Part shown: positions 14,633 to 24,872 of the stretch, in pieces
How positions within the stretch are numbered: position 1 is the stretch's first letter
Layout: each line of letters begins with the position of its first letter
Source: Halomonas sp. LR3S48
Lineage (GTDB): Bacteria > Pseudomonadota > Gammaproteobacteria > Pseudomonadales > Halomonadaceae
Length of the DNA: 64,000 nucleotides
Assembly: GCF_025725665.1 (NCBI RefSeq)
Contig: NZ_CP107009.1
Coordinates: forward strand, 1,550,001 to 1,614,000
Direction: 5' to 3'
Notes under the pieces: generated by a model
Database searches by the model: none
What the model saw: only the letters and a program-made list of their open reading frames with translations
What the model was told of the DNA's origin: nothing
Position numbers and translations under genes: made by a program

Positions 14633-17188
14633 ATGACCGCATCTCCCTTGATCCTGCATGCGCCCGTCGACGGCGTCGTGGTTCCCCTCGGCGAAGTGCC
14701 GGACCCGGTGTTTGCCGACGGTATCCTGGGCGAGGGCATCGCCCTCGATCCACTCGCCGAGTGTCTCTACGCCCCGTGCGACGGTGAAGTGGTTCAGTGC
14801 GCCCGGACCCGCCACGCGGTGACCCTCAAGACGGACGCGGGTGTCGAACTCTTGATTCACCTGGGGCTCGATACCGTGGAGCTGGATGGCGAGGGCATCG
14901 AACTGCTGGTTGCCGTGGGCGACCGGGTATCGAGCGGCGACCCGCTGTGCCGCTTCGACGCCGACCGTGTCGCGCGCCATGCCAGCTCCTTGATCACGCC
15001 GCTGATCGTGACGGCCACCAACGGCTGGCGAGTGTCGGCGATGGGCCGTGCCGGTGGTACTCGTGTCGCCCGCGGCGAACCCCTGCTCGAGTTGGTGGAA
15101 GAGACGAGAGACATGGCGGCATCGGCGGATCGTGATGCCGCACGTCCCTCCGCGACCCGTCGCATCACCTTGGCTCTGCGTGCAGGTCTGCATGCACGGC
15201 CGGCGGCAAGGCTGCGCGAGATTGCCCGGCGCCACGCCGTCAGCATGGCGGTGGCGCACGGCGAAGCCGCGGCCGAGGCCGACAGTATCAGCGCACTGCT
15301 CAACCTGGGGCTCGCCGAGGGAGACGAGCTGAGCGTCACGGCCAGCGGCGAGCGGGCCGAGGCTGCCCTGGAGGCGGCCGAGGCACTGCTGACCACGGTC
15401 GAGGCCGACGACCACGCGGCGCCGCGCCAGGCCTCGGCGACCTCTGGACCTTTGGGTGAAGGAGAGCTGGCCGGCCTGGTGGCCAGTGGTGGGTTGGCCG
15501 TGGGTCCGCTGGTGGCGTATCGCCCGCCGCTGCCTCGGGTGCCGCGCGACGGCGAGGGCGAGGCGGTGGAGTGGCCTCGCTTGCAGCAGGCCCTGAACCA
15601 GGCAGGAGAGGCCCTGGCACAGGCCGAGGCTCTGGCCGCACAGCAAGGCCGGCACGGCGAGGCGGAGATATTCGGCGCCCACCGGGCCTGGCTCGAGGAC
15701 CCTGCCCTGGGTGATGCCGCGCTTGCGTCGATACGCGACGGGCGCGGCGCCGGCCAGGCCTGGCACGAGGCGCTCGATGCCGAGGCCGGGAGGCTTGCCG
15801 AGAGTGGCAACTCACTGCTGGCGGGCCGCATCGCCGACTTGCGCGACCTGCAGCAGCGCGTCATGGCGCTGCTGGCCGAGCCCGGGGCGCGCGAAGACGC
15901 GGCAGTGCCGGAGGGGGCCATCGTCGTGGCCGACGAGCTGACGCCCTCGCAGTTCGTGGCGCTGGCCGAACGTCGCCCCGCCGGCCTCTGCCTGGTGCGC
16001 AGCGGCACCACGGCGCACGTGGCGATTCTCGCTCGCGCACGGGGAATTCCCTGCCTGGTCTCGATGGGCGCCGAGCTGGAACGGGCACGCAGCGAGCGCG
16101 CGGTGCTCGATGGCGTGCGCGGTCGCCTCGAGGTGTCGCCATCTGAGGCTCGACTGGCCCAGGTGGAAGCCGCTATCAAGACGCAGGTGCATCAGGCGGA
16201 GGAGGAGCGTCGCGCTGCCCATCAGCCCGCTTTTACCCTCGACGGTCGCCGTGTCGAGGTGTGTGCCAACGTCGGCTCGTCGGCCGAGGCCGGGCTGGCG
16301 GCGCAGGCCGGTGCCGACGGCATTGGCCTGCTGCGCAGCGAATTTCTTTACCTCGAACGCGCCTCCGCTCCCGGCGAGGAGGACCAGCACCGCGAGTACC
16401 AGGCCAGCGTGCGTGCCCTGGGCGGCAAGCCGGTCATCGTGCGTACCCTCGATATCGGCGCCGACAAGCAGCTGCCGTACCTGCCGCTGCCCGCTGTCGC
16501 CAACCCGGCGCTGGGGGTGCGCGGCGTGCGCCTCTGGCAGCGCCTGCCGGAGCTGCTGGATACCCAGCTCAGGGCATTGCTGCGGGTCGAGCCGCTCGAA
16601 TCGCTGCGCATCATGCTGCCGATGGTGAGCGAGGTTGCCGAACTGGTGGACGTGCGCCGGCGCCTCGACAGCGTGGCGCGGGCGCTCGGCCTGGCTACCC
16701 GGCCCCAGCTGGGCGTGATGGTGGAGGTGCCGAGTGCCGCCCTGTGCGCGGCCAGCCTGGCCGGGGAGGCCGATTTTCTCTCCATCGGCACCAACGACCT
16801 GACCCAATACACCCTGGCCATGGATCGCGAGGACCCGGACCTGGCGGCGCGGGCCGACGTGCTGCATCCCGCAGTGCTTCGCTTGATCAAGGCCACCGTG
16901 GAGGGGGCCGCCGGACGCTGCCCGGTCGGCGTCTGCGGTGCTGCCGCCGGCGATCCTTTGGCCTCGCTGGTGCTGGTGGCCCTGGGCGTCGACGAGCTCT
17001 CCGTCGAGCCCGCCCGGGTGCCCGCCGTCAAGGCAGCCATCAGGCGACTCGATGCCGGGCGCCTGGCAGCGGAAATGCCGGTGCTGCTGGGCCTGGCGGA
17101 TGCCGCAGCCGTGCGTGAGCGCCTGTCGGCCTGGCAGGCGGCAGAACGAGACCCCACGACAACCACAATCGAGAGGTTACCGTCATGA
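14633..17188 (+). CDS. nagF: PTS IIA-HPr-enzyme I fusion protein (NagF)
   Basis: Carries phosphate from phosphoenolpyruvate to the membrane permease. The 851 residues hold three domains in order: glucose-type IIA (phospho-His about 76 in LLIHLGLDTVEL), HPr (phospho-His about 187 in RAGLHARPAARL) and enzyme I (phospho-His about 462 in RSGTTAHVAILARARGIP), ending with the PEP-binding barrel including VGVCGAAAGD with its conserved Cys. The ATG at 14633 has GGAGG just upstream; an earlier in-frame start adds 12 unrelated residues. The stop overlaps nagE by four bases. The fusion makes the pathway independent of general PTS proteins. Confidence 0.93.
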   Translation: MTASPLILHAPVDGVVVPLGEVPDPVFADGILGEGIALDPLAECLYAPCDGEVVQCARTRHAVTLKTDAGVELLIHLGLDTVELDGEGIELLVAVGDRVSSGDPLCRFDADRVARHASSLITPLIVTATNGWRVSAMGRAGGTRVARGEPLLELVEETRDMAASADRDAARPSATRRITLALRAGLHARPAARLREIARRHAVSMAVAHGEAAAEADSISALLNLGLAEGDELSVTASGERAEAALEAAEALLTTVEADDHAAPRQASATSGPLGEGELAGLVASGGLAVGPLVAYRPPLPRVPRDGEGEAVEWPRLQQALNQAGEALAQAEALAAQQGRHGEAEIFGAHRAWLEDPALGDAALASIRDGRGAGQAWHEALDAEAGRLAESGNSLLAGRIADLRDLQQRVMALLAEPGAREDAAVPEGAIVVADELTPSQFVALAERRPAGLCLVRSGTTAHVAILARARGIPCLVSMGAELERARSERAVLDGVRGRLEVSPSEARLAQVEAAIKTQVHQAEEERRAAHQPAFTLDGRRVEVCANVGSSAEAGLAAQAGADGIGLLRSEFLYLERASAPGEEDQHREYQASVRALGGKPVIVRTLDIGADKQLPYLPLPAVANPALGVRGVRLWQRLPELLDTQLRALLRVEPLESLRIMLPMVSEVAELVDVRRRLDSVARALGLATRPQLGVMVEVPSAALCAASLAGEADFLSIGTNDLTQYTLAMDREDPDLAARADVLHPAVLRLIKATVEGAAGRCPVGVCGAAAGDPLASLVLVALGVDELSVEPARVPAVKAAIRRLDAGRLAAEMPVLLGLADAAAVRERLSAWQAAERDPTTTTIERLPS

Positions 17189-18900
17189 AGACGACCGACC
17201 TGGGTTCCTGGACCATGGCCGGGCTGCAGAAGCTCGGACGCTCCCTCATGCTGCCCATCGCGGTGCTGCCCATCGCCGGCTTGTTGCTGCGCCTGGGTCA
17301 GCCGGACCTGCTGGACATTGCCTTCGTCGCCAGCGCCGGAGAAGCCATCTTCGCCAACCTGGCGCTGATCTTCGCCATCGGGCTGGCGATCGGCTTCGCC
17401 GACGACAGCAATGGCGCCGCGGGACTGGCCGGCGTGGTCGGCTACCTGGTGCTCGATGCCGTCCTGATGTCGCTCAATCCGGATATCGACATGGGGGTAC
17501 TGTCCGGCATCATCATCGGCAGCGTGGCGGGGCTGCTCTATAACCGCTACAAGGCGATACGCCTGCCCGAATACCTGGCGTTCTTCGGTGGTCGGCGTTT
17601 CGTGCCCATCGCCACGGGACTGGTCGCCGTCCTGCTGGGGGTCGTCTTCGGCTTGATCTGGCCTCCCGTACAGCAGGGTATCGATACGCTCGGACAGTGG
17701 TTGATCGATGCCGGCGAGCTGGGTCTGTTCGTCTATGGCACGCTCAACCGGCTGCTGATCGTGACCGGGTTGCATCATGTGCTCAACAGCCTGGTGTGGT
17801 TCGTCTTCGGCAGCTTCGAGGCAGCCTCCGGCACGCTGGCCAGCGGCGATCTCAACCGCTTCTTTGCCGGCGACCCGACGGCCGGAAGCTTCATGACCGG
17901 TTTCTTCCCGGTGATGATGTTCGGCCTGCCGGCGGCGGCCCTGGCCATGTACCATGCCGCGCCCAAGGGGCGCCGCGCCCAGGTGGGCGGCCTGTTGCTG
18001 TCGCTGGCGCTGACGGCCTTCCTGACCGGCGTTACCGAGCCCATCGAGTTCACCTTCATGTTCCTGGCGCCGCTGCTCTATCTCCTGCATGCGCTGCTGA
18101 CGGGGATCTCGATGGCGCTGATGCACTGGCTCGACGTCAAGCTGGGCTTCACCTTCTCGGCGGGTGCCTTCGATTTCGCGCTCTCCTACGGCCTCTCCAA
18201 TAACGGCTGGATGCTGCTGCCGGTAGGGTTGGCCTACTTCGCCATCTACTACGGCGTCTTCCGCTGGGCCATTGCCCGCTTCGGTCTGGTCACGCCGGGT
18301 CGTGAACCCGAGACGGCAACGCCCTCCGCCAGCGGCCCCTCCGCGGCCGGCGAGCGTGGTCCCGCATTCGTCACCGCCCTGGGCGGGGCGGGAAACCTGA
18401 GCAGTGTCGGCGCCTGTACCACCCGTTTGCGCCTGGTGCTCGACGACCCCGAGGCCATCGACGAGGAGGCGCTCAAGCGCCTGGGCGCCCGCGGCGTGAT
18501 GCGGCTTCGTGGCGGCGGCGTTCAGGTCATCCTGGGCCCCATCGCCGATGGCGTGGCCGACGAGATCCGCGCGGCCGCAGCCCGGTCGGGCGGTGAGGTG
18601 TCGGAGGCAGGCATGACCGAGGCTTCCTCGGAGCCGGCCGAGCCGACGGGCGCACGGCTGTCGGCCGAGCAGGCAGCGCGCTGGCTGGCCGCCTTGGGCG
18701 GGGAGGCCAACCTGCTCGGGTTCGAAGCTCAGGCACGGACCCGCCTGCGTGTCGAGCTCGCCGACGGCAATCGCCTCGACGAAGCGTTGCTCGAGCGACT
18801 CGGCTGCCGGGGCACCCAGGCCCTGGATGACAATGTCTGGCATCTGGTGGTTGGCACCCAGGCCGCCGCCGTGGCGAACGCGCTCGGGAGTCGTCGCTAG
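17185..18900 (+). CDS. nagE: PTS N-acetylglucosamine permease, IIC-IIB with degenerate second IIB
   Basis: Membrane permease that imports and phosphorylates GlcNAc. Of 571 residues, about 1-375 form the multi-spanning IIC domain with the glucose-family motif TGVTEPIEFTFMF. A IIB domain follows with the phosphocysteine Cys411 in GACTTRLRL. From about 492 a second IIB-like domain begins (LGGEANLLGFEAQARTRLRV); aligning the shared TRLR puts Ala517 where the Cys should be, so this copy cannot carry phosphate. The gene is coupled to nagF by ATGA. Specificity for GlcNAc is inferred from the operon. Confidence 0.92.
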   Translation: MKTTDLGSWTMAGLQKLGRSLMLPIAVLPIAGLLLRLGQPDLLDIAFVASAGEAIFANLALIFAIGLAIGFADDSNGAAGLAGVVGYLVLDAVLMSLNPDIDMGVLSGIIIGSVAGLLYNRYKAIRLPEYLAFFGGRRFVPIATGLVAVLLGVVFGLIWPPVQQGIDTLGQWLIDAGELGLFVYGTLNRLLIVTGLHHVLNSLVWFVFGSFEAASGTLASGDLNRFFAGDPTAGSFMTGFFPVMMFGLPAAALAMYHAAPKGRRAQVGGLLLSLALTAFLTGVTEPIEFTFMFLAPLLYLLHALLTGISMALMHWLDVKLGFTFSAGAFDFALSYGLSNNGWMLLPVGLAYFAIYYGVFRWAIARFGLVTPGREPETATPSASGPSAAGERGPAFVTALGGAGNLSSVGACTTRLRLVLDDPEAIDEEALKRLGARGVMRLRGGGVQVILGPIADGVADEIRAAAARSGGEVSEAGMTEASSEPAEPTGARLSAEQAARWLAALGGEANLLGFEAQARTRLRVELADGNRLDEALLERLGCRGTQALDDNVWHLVVGTQAAAVANALGSRR

Positions 18901-18983
18901 CCTTCGTCGGGTCGCGAACGATCCTGTGCAAACCGCCACAGGCTGCGTTAGCCTCTATCGGTTACTTGATGCAATGGACGCCC

Positions 18984-19781
18984 ATGACACCGCACCTGAT
19001 CGTTTCCGACCTCGACGGTACCCTGCTGGACGCCAATCACGATCTGCACCCCGAGACCATCGAGACCCTGCGCCTGCTGGCCGAACGGGGGCATCACCTG
19101 GCCTTCGCCTCGGGTCGCCACTTCCGCGACATGCTGGCCTTCCGCGAGCGGCTGGGTGTGCCGATCCACGTGATCAGCACCAATGGTGCCTACCTGCACG
19201 GCCCCGGCGACGAGCTGTTGGCGTCGCGTCATCTCGAGGCCGAACTGGCACGTGAACTGATCGCACTGGAGCGTCACGACAGCGTGCGCCTCAATCTCTA
19301 TCTCGAGGACGAGTGGCTGATCGATGCTCCGGCACCGCGGCTGCTCGCCTACCACGCCCATACCGGCTTCGGCTACCGCGTGGTCGAGCCGGCGAGCCTC
19401 GACGGGGAGGGCGTCGGCAAGGTGCTCTACATCGGCGAGCCGGAGCGGCTGGCGGGCCTCGAGGCCACGATCCGCGTCAGCCATGGAGAGCGTCTGCACG
19501 TCACCTATTCCACGGTCAACTCGCTGGAGATCATGGCCGGTGGCGTCAACAAGGGCACAGCGCTGGAGGCGCTGCTTGCCGCGCTCGGGATCGCCCGCGA
19601 GCACTGCCTGGCCTTCGGCGACAATCTCAACGACACCGAGATGCTCGCTCTTGCCGGCGAGGCGCACGTCATGGCCAACGCCCACCCCGAGCTGGCGGGT
19701 CGCGTGCCGGCTGCCCGGCGCATCGGCCACCATGCCGAGACCGCCGTGGCCAGGCACCTGCGGGAGTGGTTCTCCTTATAG
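18984..19781 (+). CDS. Cof-type HAD-superfamily phosphatase
   Basis: A 265-residue cytosolic HAD hydrolase of the Cof/YbiV/YidA group, which typically dephosphorylates sugar phosphates and similar metabolites. Motif I is LIVSDLDGTLLD near the N-terminus, motif II is FASGRHF, and motifs III/IV are GVNKGTALEALL and FGDNLNDTEML, with a class C2 cap between. Starts at 18966 (TTG) and 18969 (ATG) are in frame; 18984 is preferred because it places motif I at the usual distance. It lies 83 bases after nagE and may be co-transcribed, which would fit a sugar-phosphate substrate, but that is inference. Confidence 0.85.
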   Translation: MTPHLIVSDLDGTLLDANHDLHPETIETLRLLAERGHHLAFASGRHFRDMLAFRERLGVPIHVISTNGAYLHGPGDELLASRHLEAELARELIALERHDSVRLNLYLEDEWLIDAPAPRLLAYHAHTGFGYRVVEPASLDGEGVGKVLYIGEPERLAGLEATIRVSHGERLHVTYSTVNSLEIMAGGVNKGTALEALLAALGIAREHCLAFGDNLNDTEMLALAGEAHVMANAHPELAGRVPAARRIGHHAETAVARHLREWFSL

Positions 19782-19903
19782 CGTGCTGCGACGTTGGTCT
19801 ACAGCCTCTTGCCGCCTGGGCCTTGCTTGCCCATCATCGAACCCATAACGACAACGACTCACGGCGCCACCGCCCAGGTGACGCCCTTGACCATCGGACG
19901 ACG

Positions 19904-20635
19904 ATGACGATTACGCCCGCCACCCTGATCGTGGTCGACGACGACCCCGAGATTCGCGAACTGCTGGTCGATTACCTGGGGCGCCATGGCTATCGCGCCC
20001 TGGCCGCCGAGGATGCCGAGGCGCTGCATCGGCTGCTGGAAAGCGAAACCCCAGACCTGCTCATCGTCGACATCATGCTGCCCGGGGATGATGGCTTCAC
20101 CATCTGTCGCGACATTCGCCGCTCAAGCGAGGTGCCGATCATCATGCTCACCGCGAGCGCCGACGAGACCGACCGCATCCTGGGGCTGGAGCTGGGCGCC
20201 GACGACTACCTGGGCAAGCCGTTCAATCCCCGCGAACTGCTGGCCCGCATCAAGGCCGTGCTGCGACGGGTGAAGGGCGGGGTGGGCTCGGCAGCCGCCG
20301 ATCCTGCCCGTGCCCGGCTGGTGGCCTTCGGTGTCTGGCGCCTAGATCGAATGACCCGCGAACTGATCGATGAGCAGGGTGAACGTCATCCGCTCTCCGG
20401 TGCCGATTTTCAGCTACTGCAGGTCTTTCTCGAACACCCCGAGCGTGTGCTCACGCGCGAGGCCCTCTACGAATTGACTCGTGGGCGCCCGGCGCCGCCG
20501 CTGGATCGCTCCATCGACGTGCACGTGTGCCGACTGCGCCAGCGCCTGGGCGAAGACACGCATTACCATCAGTTGATCCGCACCGTGCGCGGGGCCGGCT
20601 ACGTCTTCACCGCCCGGGTCGAAGCGCTGACGTGA
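19904..20635 (+). CDS. gltR: OmpR-family response regulator (GltR-like)
   Basis: A 243-residue regulator with receiver domain (acidic pocket Asp12-14, phospho-acceptor Asp56 in LLIVDIMLPGDDG, Lys in LGKPFNPREL) and a C-terminal winged helix (SGADFQLLQVFLEHPERVLT, RTVRGAGYVF). With the next gene it forms a two-component system upstream of a glucose/mannose-type ABC importer, the arrangement of gltR-gtrS in Pseudomonas, so the gene name is by context and similarity. The start is the first ATG that gives a normal receiver N-terminus; longer in-frame sequence overlaps the HAD gene. The stop overlaps the sensor start (GTGA). Confidence 0.85.
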   Translation: MTITPATLIVVDDDPEIRELLVDYLGRHGYRALAAEDAEALHRLLESETPDLLIVDIMLPGDDGFTICRDIRRSSEVPIIMLTASADETDRILGLELGADDYLGKPFNPRELLARIKAVLRRVKGGVGSAAADPARARLVAFGVWRLDRMTRELIDEQGERHPLSGADFQLLQVFLEHPERVLTREALYELTRGRPAPPLDRSIDVHVCRLRQRLGEDTHYHQLIRTVRGAGYVFTARVEALT

Positions 20636-22125
20636 ACGAGGGGATTTTCAAGCGTTGGCAACGCCGCCTGGTACGCTTCCTGCCGCATACGCTGCGTGGA
20701 CGCTTCGTGCTCATCATGCTGGTTGGCGTGCTCACCGCCCAACTGGCCAGCTATGTCGTCTGGACGTCCCAGGTGCGATCGAGCCAGCTCGAACAGCTCG
20801 ACGAGCTGTCACGCAACGTCGCCTACAGCGTGGCCTCGACCATGCGCTTCTTCCGCTCGTTGCCCTACGAGTATCGCCATATCGTGCTCGACCAGCTGCG
20901 CAACATGGGCGGTACGCGTTTCTTCGTCAGCGTCAACGAGCGGCGCATACCGGTCGAGGACATCGGCTCGGGGCCGGAAAAGACGCTGGTGGTCGACAAC
21001 TTCCGCAATATCCTCACGGCTGAGCTGAACATCGATGACGTGCTGGTGGAGTTCTCCCGCCCCGAGACCCTGCGCGTCTACAACAACGAGGTGCTGCTGC
21101 ACGATCTGCCGCCTCGCTGGGGGCAGCACAGCCTGCTGATGGAGCCGCTCTCGCCGCCCATCCTGGTGGTGCAGATGGAGCTCGGTCCCGAGACCTGGCT
21201 CTACGTGGCGACGCTTTTGCCGGTGCCCGACCTGTTCAACGAGTACCGCTGGCTCTCCGGCGAGCGGTTGCTGGCGAGCTTGATGGTACTGCTCACGGTG
21301 ATCGGCCTGTCGCTGCTCGGTATCCGCAGCGTGACCCGGCCGCTGGCGCGGCTGTCGCGGGCAGCGCGCCAGCTCGGCGACGATCTCGACGCGCCGCCGC
21401 TGCGCGAGAGCGGGCCACGCGAGGTGGCGGCCACTGCGGTGGCGTTCAACCGCATGCAGGAGCGCATTCGCGACCAGGTCGACGAGCGCGAGCGGCTCTT
21501 CTCGGCGATCTCTCACGACCTCAAGACACCCATCACGCGGATGCGCCTGCGCGCCGAGATGCTCGACGACCCGCTGCAGCGCGAGCGCTTCTGCGCTTCC
21601 CTCGACGAGCTCGATCTCTTGGTCAAGGGAGCCTTGGCCTCGGTCAAGGGATTCGACCTGCACGAAGCGGTGGAGCCGGTCGACCCCCGGGCGGTGCTGG
21701 ACGAGCTGGCCGGCGAACTGGCCCTGCAGGGTGGCGAGGTGACCATCATCGGGCACACCGAGCCGCTGCCGGTGAAGCCGCTGGCGTTCAAGCGCTGCCT
21801 GGCGAATCTGGTGGAAAACGCGGTGTTCTACGGCAAGCGTGCCGAGGTGACGCTGGACGATTCCCCCGAGCGGTTGTCGATCGTCATCCATGACCTCGGG
21901 CCGGGCATTCCCGAGGCTCAGCTCGGGCGGGTCTTCTCCCCCTTCGTGCGCCTCGAGCCCTCGCGCAGCCGTAACACCGGAGGCAGCGGCCTGGGGCTGG
22001 GGATCGCCCGGCATATCGCCCGGGCCATGGGTGGCGATATCGGTCTCGCCAACCATCCCCAGGGAGGATTGGTCGCCACGCTGTCCATTCCCCGATGGCA
22101 CGAAGGCAATACTTTGCAGCACTAG
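20632..22125 (+). CDS. gtrS: Sensor histidine kinase (GtrS-like)
   Basis: Membrane sensor kinase of 497 residues with a GTG start overlapping the gltR stop. Segments: membrane helix at about 23-45, periplasmic sensor domain to about 210, second helix at about 212-235, HAMP, then the dimerisation/phospho-acceptor helix with FSAISHDLKTPITRMR (His about 295) and an ATP-binding domain with N-box LANLVENAVFYGKR, G1 DLGPGIPE, F-box FSPFVRLEPS and G2 TGGSGLGLGIA. Motifs are complete, so kinase function is expected. In Pseudomonas the counterpart senses glucose-derived acids; the ligand here is not shown by sequence. Confidence 0.88.
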   Translation: MNEGIFKRWQRRLVRFLPHTLRGRFVLIMLVGVLTAQLASYVVWTSQVRSSQLEQLDELSRNVAYSVASTMRFFRSLPYEYRHIVLDQLRNMGGTRFFVSVNERRIPVEDIGSGPEKTLVVDNFRNILTAELNIDDVLVEFSRPETLRVYNNEVLLHDLPPRWGQHSLLMEPLSPPILVVQMELGPETWLYVATLLPVPDLFNEYRWLSGERLLASLMVLLTVIGLSLLGIRSVTRPLARLSRAARQLGDDLDAPPLRESGPREVAATAVAFNRMQERIRDQVDERERLFSAISHDLKTPITRMRLRAEMLDDPLQRERFCASLDELDLLVKGALASVKGFDLHEAVEPVDPRAVLDELAGELALQGGEVTIIGHTEPLPVKPLAFKRCLANLVENAVFYGKRAEVTLDDSPERLSIVIHDLGPGIPEAQLGRVFSPFVRLEPSRSRNTGGSGLGLGIARHIARAMGGDIGLANHPQGGLVATLSIPRWHEGNTLQH

Positions 22126-22189
22126 GAAACATGGCGTGGCCGTAGCGATCGGTTAGGTTAGGCGTTTCGACGTTTTCAAGGACTCGATC

Positions 22190-23401
22190 ATGGACTTCTA
22201 CGATATCGCCTCTCTCGAAGCTCATGTCCGCAAGACCATGGCGTTCTACCACCCACGTGCCATCGACCCCCACGGCGGGTTCTTCCACTACCTGCGGGAC
22301 GATGGCGAGATCTACGATCGACACCATCGCCATCTGGTTTCCAGTGCGCGTTACGTCTTTACCTACGCTCGCTACGCCGAACATTTCCAGCAACCCGAAT
22401 ATCTGGATGGGGCGCGACACGGCCTGGAGTTTCTAGAGCGCTGCCACTTCCAGCCTGACGTCCAGGGTTATGCCTGGACGCTCGTCGATGGACGGGTCGA
22501 GGACGATACCAACCACTGTTATGGCCTGGCCTTCGTGCTGCTGGCCTATGCGACGGCGCTCAAGGCCGGCATGGAAGAGGCGCGTCAGGGCCTGTATCGC
22601 GTGCACGAACTCCAGACGAGCCGTTTCTGGGAAACACAGTGGCAGCGCTATGCCGATGAGGCGGACCGGCACTGGCGGGTAGCGGACTATCGCGGCCAGA
22701 ACGCCAACATGCACAGCTGCGAGGCGTTGATCGCCGCTTACGATGCCACCGGCGACCGAGCCTTCCTCGAGCGTGCGCTGCAGCTTGCCCGCGCGTTCTG
22801 CCTGAAGGCGGCGGGACAGAGCGCTGCCGGCGAAAGTAAACCCGAGCAGTGGGGCTGGGTCTGGGAGCACTACGACCGCCAATGGCAGCCCGACCTCGAG
22901 TTTCACCGCGACAATCCACGCCATTTGTTCCGGCCCTGGGGTTATCAGGTGGGCCATCAGACCGAATGGGCCAAGCTGCTGTTGCAGCTGGAGCGGCGTG
23001 CCCCCGAAGCGTGGCTGCTGCCCACGGCGAGCCAACTGTTCCTGAGCAGCGTGCAAGCCGGATGGCACCCCGAGCACGGTGGCCTGGTGTACGGCCTCGA
23101 CCTGGAAGGCAACCTCTTCGATGGGGACAAGTACTTCTGGGTACAGGCCGAGTCCCTGGCCTGTGCAGCAATGCTCGGCCAGCGTACCGGGGCGCCTGAG
23201 TTCTGGCAGTGGTACGAGCGGCTGTGGGAATTCAGCTGGCAGCACATGATCGACCATCGCCACGGTGCCTGGTATCGCATCCTGACGCCCGACAACCGAC
23301 GCTACTCCGATGAGAAGAGCCCGGCGGGAAAAGTCGATTACCACACCATGGGGGCCTGCTACGACGTCATCGAAACCCTGCGGAATGTTTCAGGCTCGTA
23401 A
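22190..23401 (+). CDS. AGE-family sugar isomerase/epimerase (mannose isomerase-like)
   Basis: A 403-residue (alpha/alpha)6-barrel enzyme of the N-acylglucosamine 2-epimerase superfamily. Histidines matching the catalytic set of YihS/mannose isomerases are visible in NANMHSCEALIAAYDATGD, VGHQTEWAKLLL and VDYHTMGACYDVIE; Arg and Trp residues in RHHRHLVSSARYVFTYA and EQWGWVWEHYD would line the pocket. Aldose-ketose isomerisation of free mannose/fructose/glucose is the likeliest activity, because the gene lies between the sugar two-component system and a hexose importer; cellobiose or GlcNAc 2-epimerase activity cannot be excluded. Confidence 0.8.
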   Translation: MDFYDIASLEAHVRKTMAFYHPRAIDPHGGFFHYLRDDGEIYDRHHRHLVSSARYVFTYARYAEHFQQPEYLDGARHGLEFLERCHFQPDVQGYAWTLVDGRVEDDTNHCYGLAFVLLAYATALKAGMEEARQGLYRVHELQTSRFWETQWQRYADEADRHWRVADYRGQNANMHSCEALIAAYDATGDRAFLERALQLARAFCLKAAGQSAAGESKPEQWGWVWEHYDRQWQPDLEFHRDNPRHLFRPWGYQVGHQTEWAKLLLQLERRAPEAWLLPTASQLFLSSVQAGWHPEHGGLVYGLDLEGNLFDGDKYFWVQAESLACAAMLGQRTGAPEFWQWYERLWEFSWQHMIDHRHGAWYRILTPDNRRYSDEKSPAGKVDYHTMGACYDVIETLRNVSGS

Positions 23402-23519
23402 TATTGGCGTAACACTATCCATTACTAGGTAACCCTGGCCTGGACCCGAATGGGCTAACGTTGTTGCTGTCCGTCTCTCGCGGTCAATCATACTTCTAAC
23501 AATATCGGAGACACGCCTA

Positions 23520-24791
23520 ATGCGCGCACAAATGCCGACTTCCCTGTTTCGCAAATCCCTTCTCGGCCTAACCGTCGCCGCGACCGTGACCGCGGCGCAT
23601 GCCCAGGCCGCCGAGGTGGAGGTGCTGCACTGGTGGACCTCCGGTGGCGAGGCCCGGGCCGCCAATGTGCTCAAGGAGTTGATGGAAGCCGAAGGCTACG
23701 GCTGGGAGGATTTCGCCGTGGCCGGTGGCGGTGGCGAGACCGCCATGACGGTGCTCAAGTCCCGCGCCATGTCCGGTAACCCGCCTTCGGCGGCCCAGAT
23801 CAAGGGGCCCGAGATCCAGGAGTGGGGTGAACTCGGCCTGCTCGGCAGTCTCGAAGAGGTTGCCACGTCGGAGGGCTGGGACGATTTGTTGCCCGCGGTG
23901 GTGTCCGACGTGATGAAGCATGACGGCGAATACGTGGCGGTACCGGTCAACGTGCACCGGGTCAACTGGCTGTGGGCCAACCCGGAGGTGCTCGATGCCG
24001 CCGGCGTCGAGATGCCGACCACGCTGGACGAGCTGTTCGCCGCCGGCGAGGCGATTCGCGAGGCGGGCTACATCCCCCTGGCCCACGGTGGCCAAGCCTG
24101 GCAGGACGCCACCGTATTCGAGAGTGTGCTGCTGGCTACCGGGGGCAACGAATTCTACCGGCAGGCACTGGTCGATCTCGACGAAGAGGCGCTGGGCAGC
24201 GAGCAGATGATCGAGGCGCTGGAGACCTTCAAGCGTCTGCGCGAACTGATGGACGATGACATGTCGGGCCGCGACTGGAACATCGCCACCTCCATGGTCA
24301 TCAATGGCGATGCCGGCATGCAGTTGATGGGCGACTGGGCCAAGGGTGAGTTCACCGCCGCCGGCCTCACCGCCGGGGAGGACTATCTCTGCGCTGCTGC
24401 CCCGGGCACCCAGGATGCCTTCACCTTCAACATCGACAGCCTGGCCATGTTCCGCGTCGAAGGCGAAGAGCAGGAGGCCCAGCATGCCTTGGCTCGCCTG
24501 GTACTGGAACCGACCTTCCAGGAGGCTTTCAACCTGGCCAAGGGCTCGATTCCCGCTCGTCCCGATCTCGACATGAGCGAGTTCGACCAATGTGCCCAAC
24601 AGTCCCTCGAGGACTTCCAGCGCACCGCGGATGAGGGCGGCCTGGTGCCCAGCATGGCGCATGGCATGGCCGTGCGCGCAGACGTGCAGGGTGCCATCTT
24701 CGATGTGGTGACCAACTACTTCAACTCACGTGACATGGCCGCCGAAGAGGCTGCCCGGCGGATGGTGAATGCCGCCCAGGCTGCGTTGTAA
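23520..24791 (+). CDS. gtsA: Sugar ABC transporter periplasmic binding protein (GtsA-like)
   Basis: Periplasmic receptor of 423 residues of the family 1 sugar-binding proteins. The signal peptide has a basic start and hydrophobic core ([18 protein letters not shown]), with probable cleavage near residue 31. The mature protein opens with [16 protein letters not shown], typical of glucose/mannose-binding proteins of Pseudomonas and Thermus. A Shine-Dalgarno-like CGGAG precedes the ATG. It is followed by two permeases and an ATPase, a complete importer. The 118-base gap upstream contains the short dyad TTACTAGGTAA at about 23421-23431, possibly part of its promoter. Confidence 0.9.
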   Translation: MRAQMPTSLFRKSLLGLTVAATVTAAHAQAAEVEVLHWWTSGGEARAANVLKELMEAEGYGWEDFAVAGGGGETAMTVLKSRAMSGNPPSAAQIKGPEIQEWGELGLLGSLEEVATSEGWDDLLPAVVSDVMKHDGEYVAVPVNVHRVNWLWANPEVLDAAGVEMPTTLDELFAAGEAIREAGYIPLAHGGQAWQDATVFESVLLATGGNEFYRQALVDLDEEALGSEQMIEALETFKRLRELMDDDMSGRDWNIATSMVINGDAGMQLMGDWAKGEFTAAGLTAGEDYLCAAAPGTQDAFTFNIDSLAMFRVEGEEQEAQHALARLVLEPTFQEAFNLAKGSIPARPDLDMSEFDQCAQQSLEDFQRTADEGGLVPSMAHGMAVRADVQGAIFDVVTNYFNSRDMAAEEAARRMVNAAQAAL

Positions 24792-24872
24792 CCCGCAGTC
24801 GGAAGGCGGGGCGGGCCTGCCCGTGCAGGTCCGCTCCCAGTAGCATGCCGTTCACGCCCGAGGTTTCCCGCT

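Noticed and set aside
16348..18939. 863-residue minus-strand open frame opposite nagF and nagE
   Set aside because: Composition is Gln/His/Arg-rich with no family motif, while the plus-strand genes carry complete PTS motifs.
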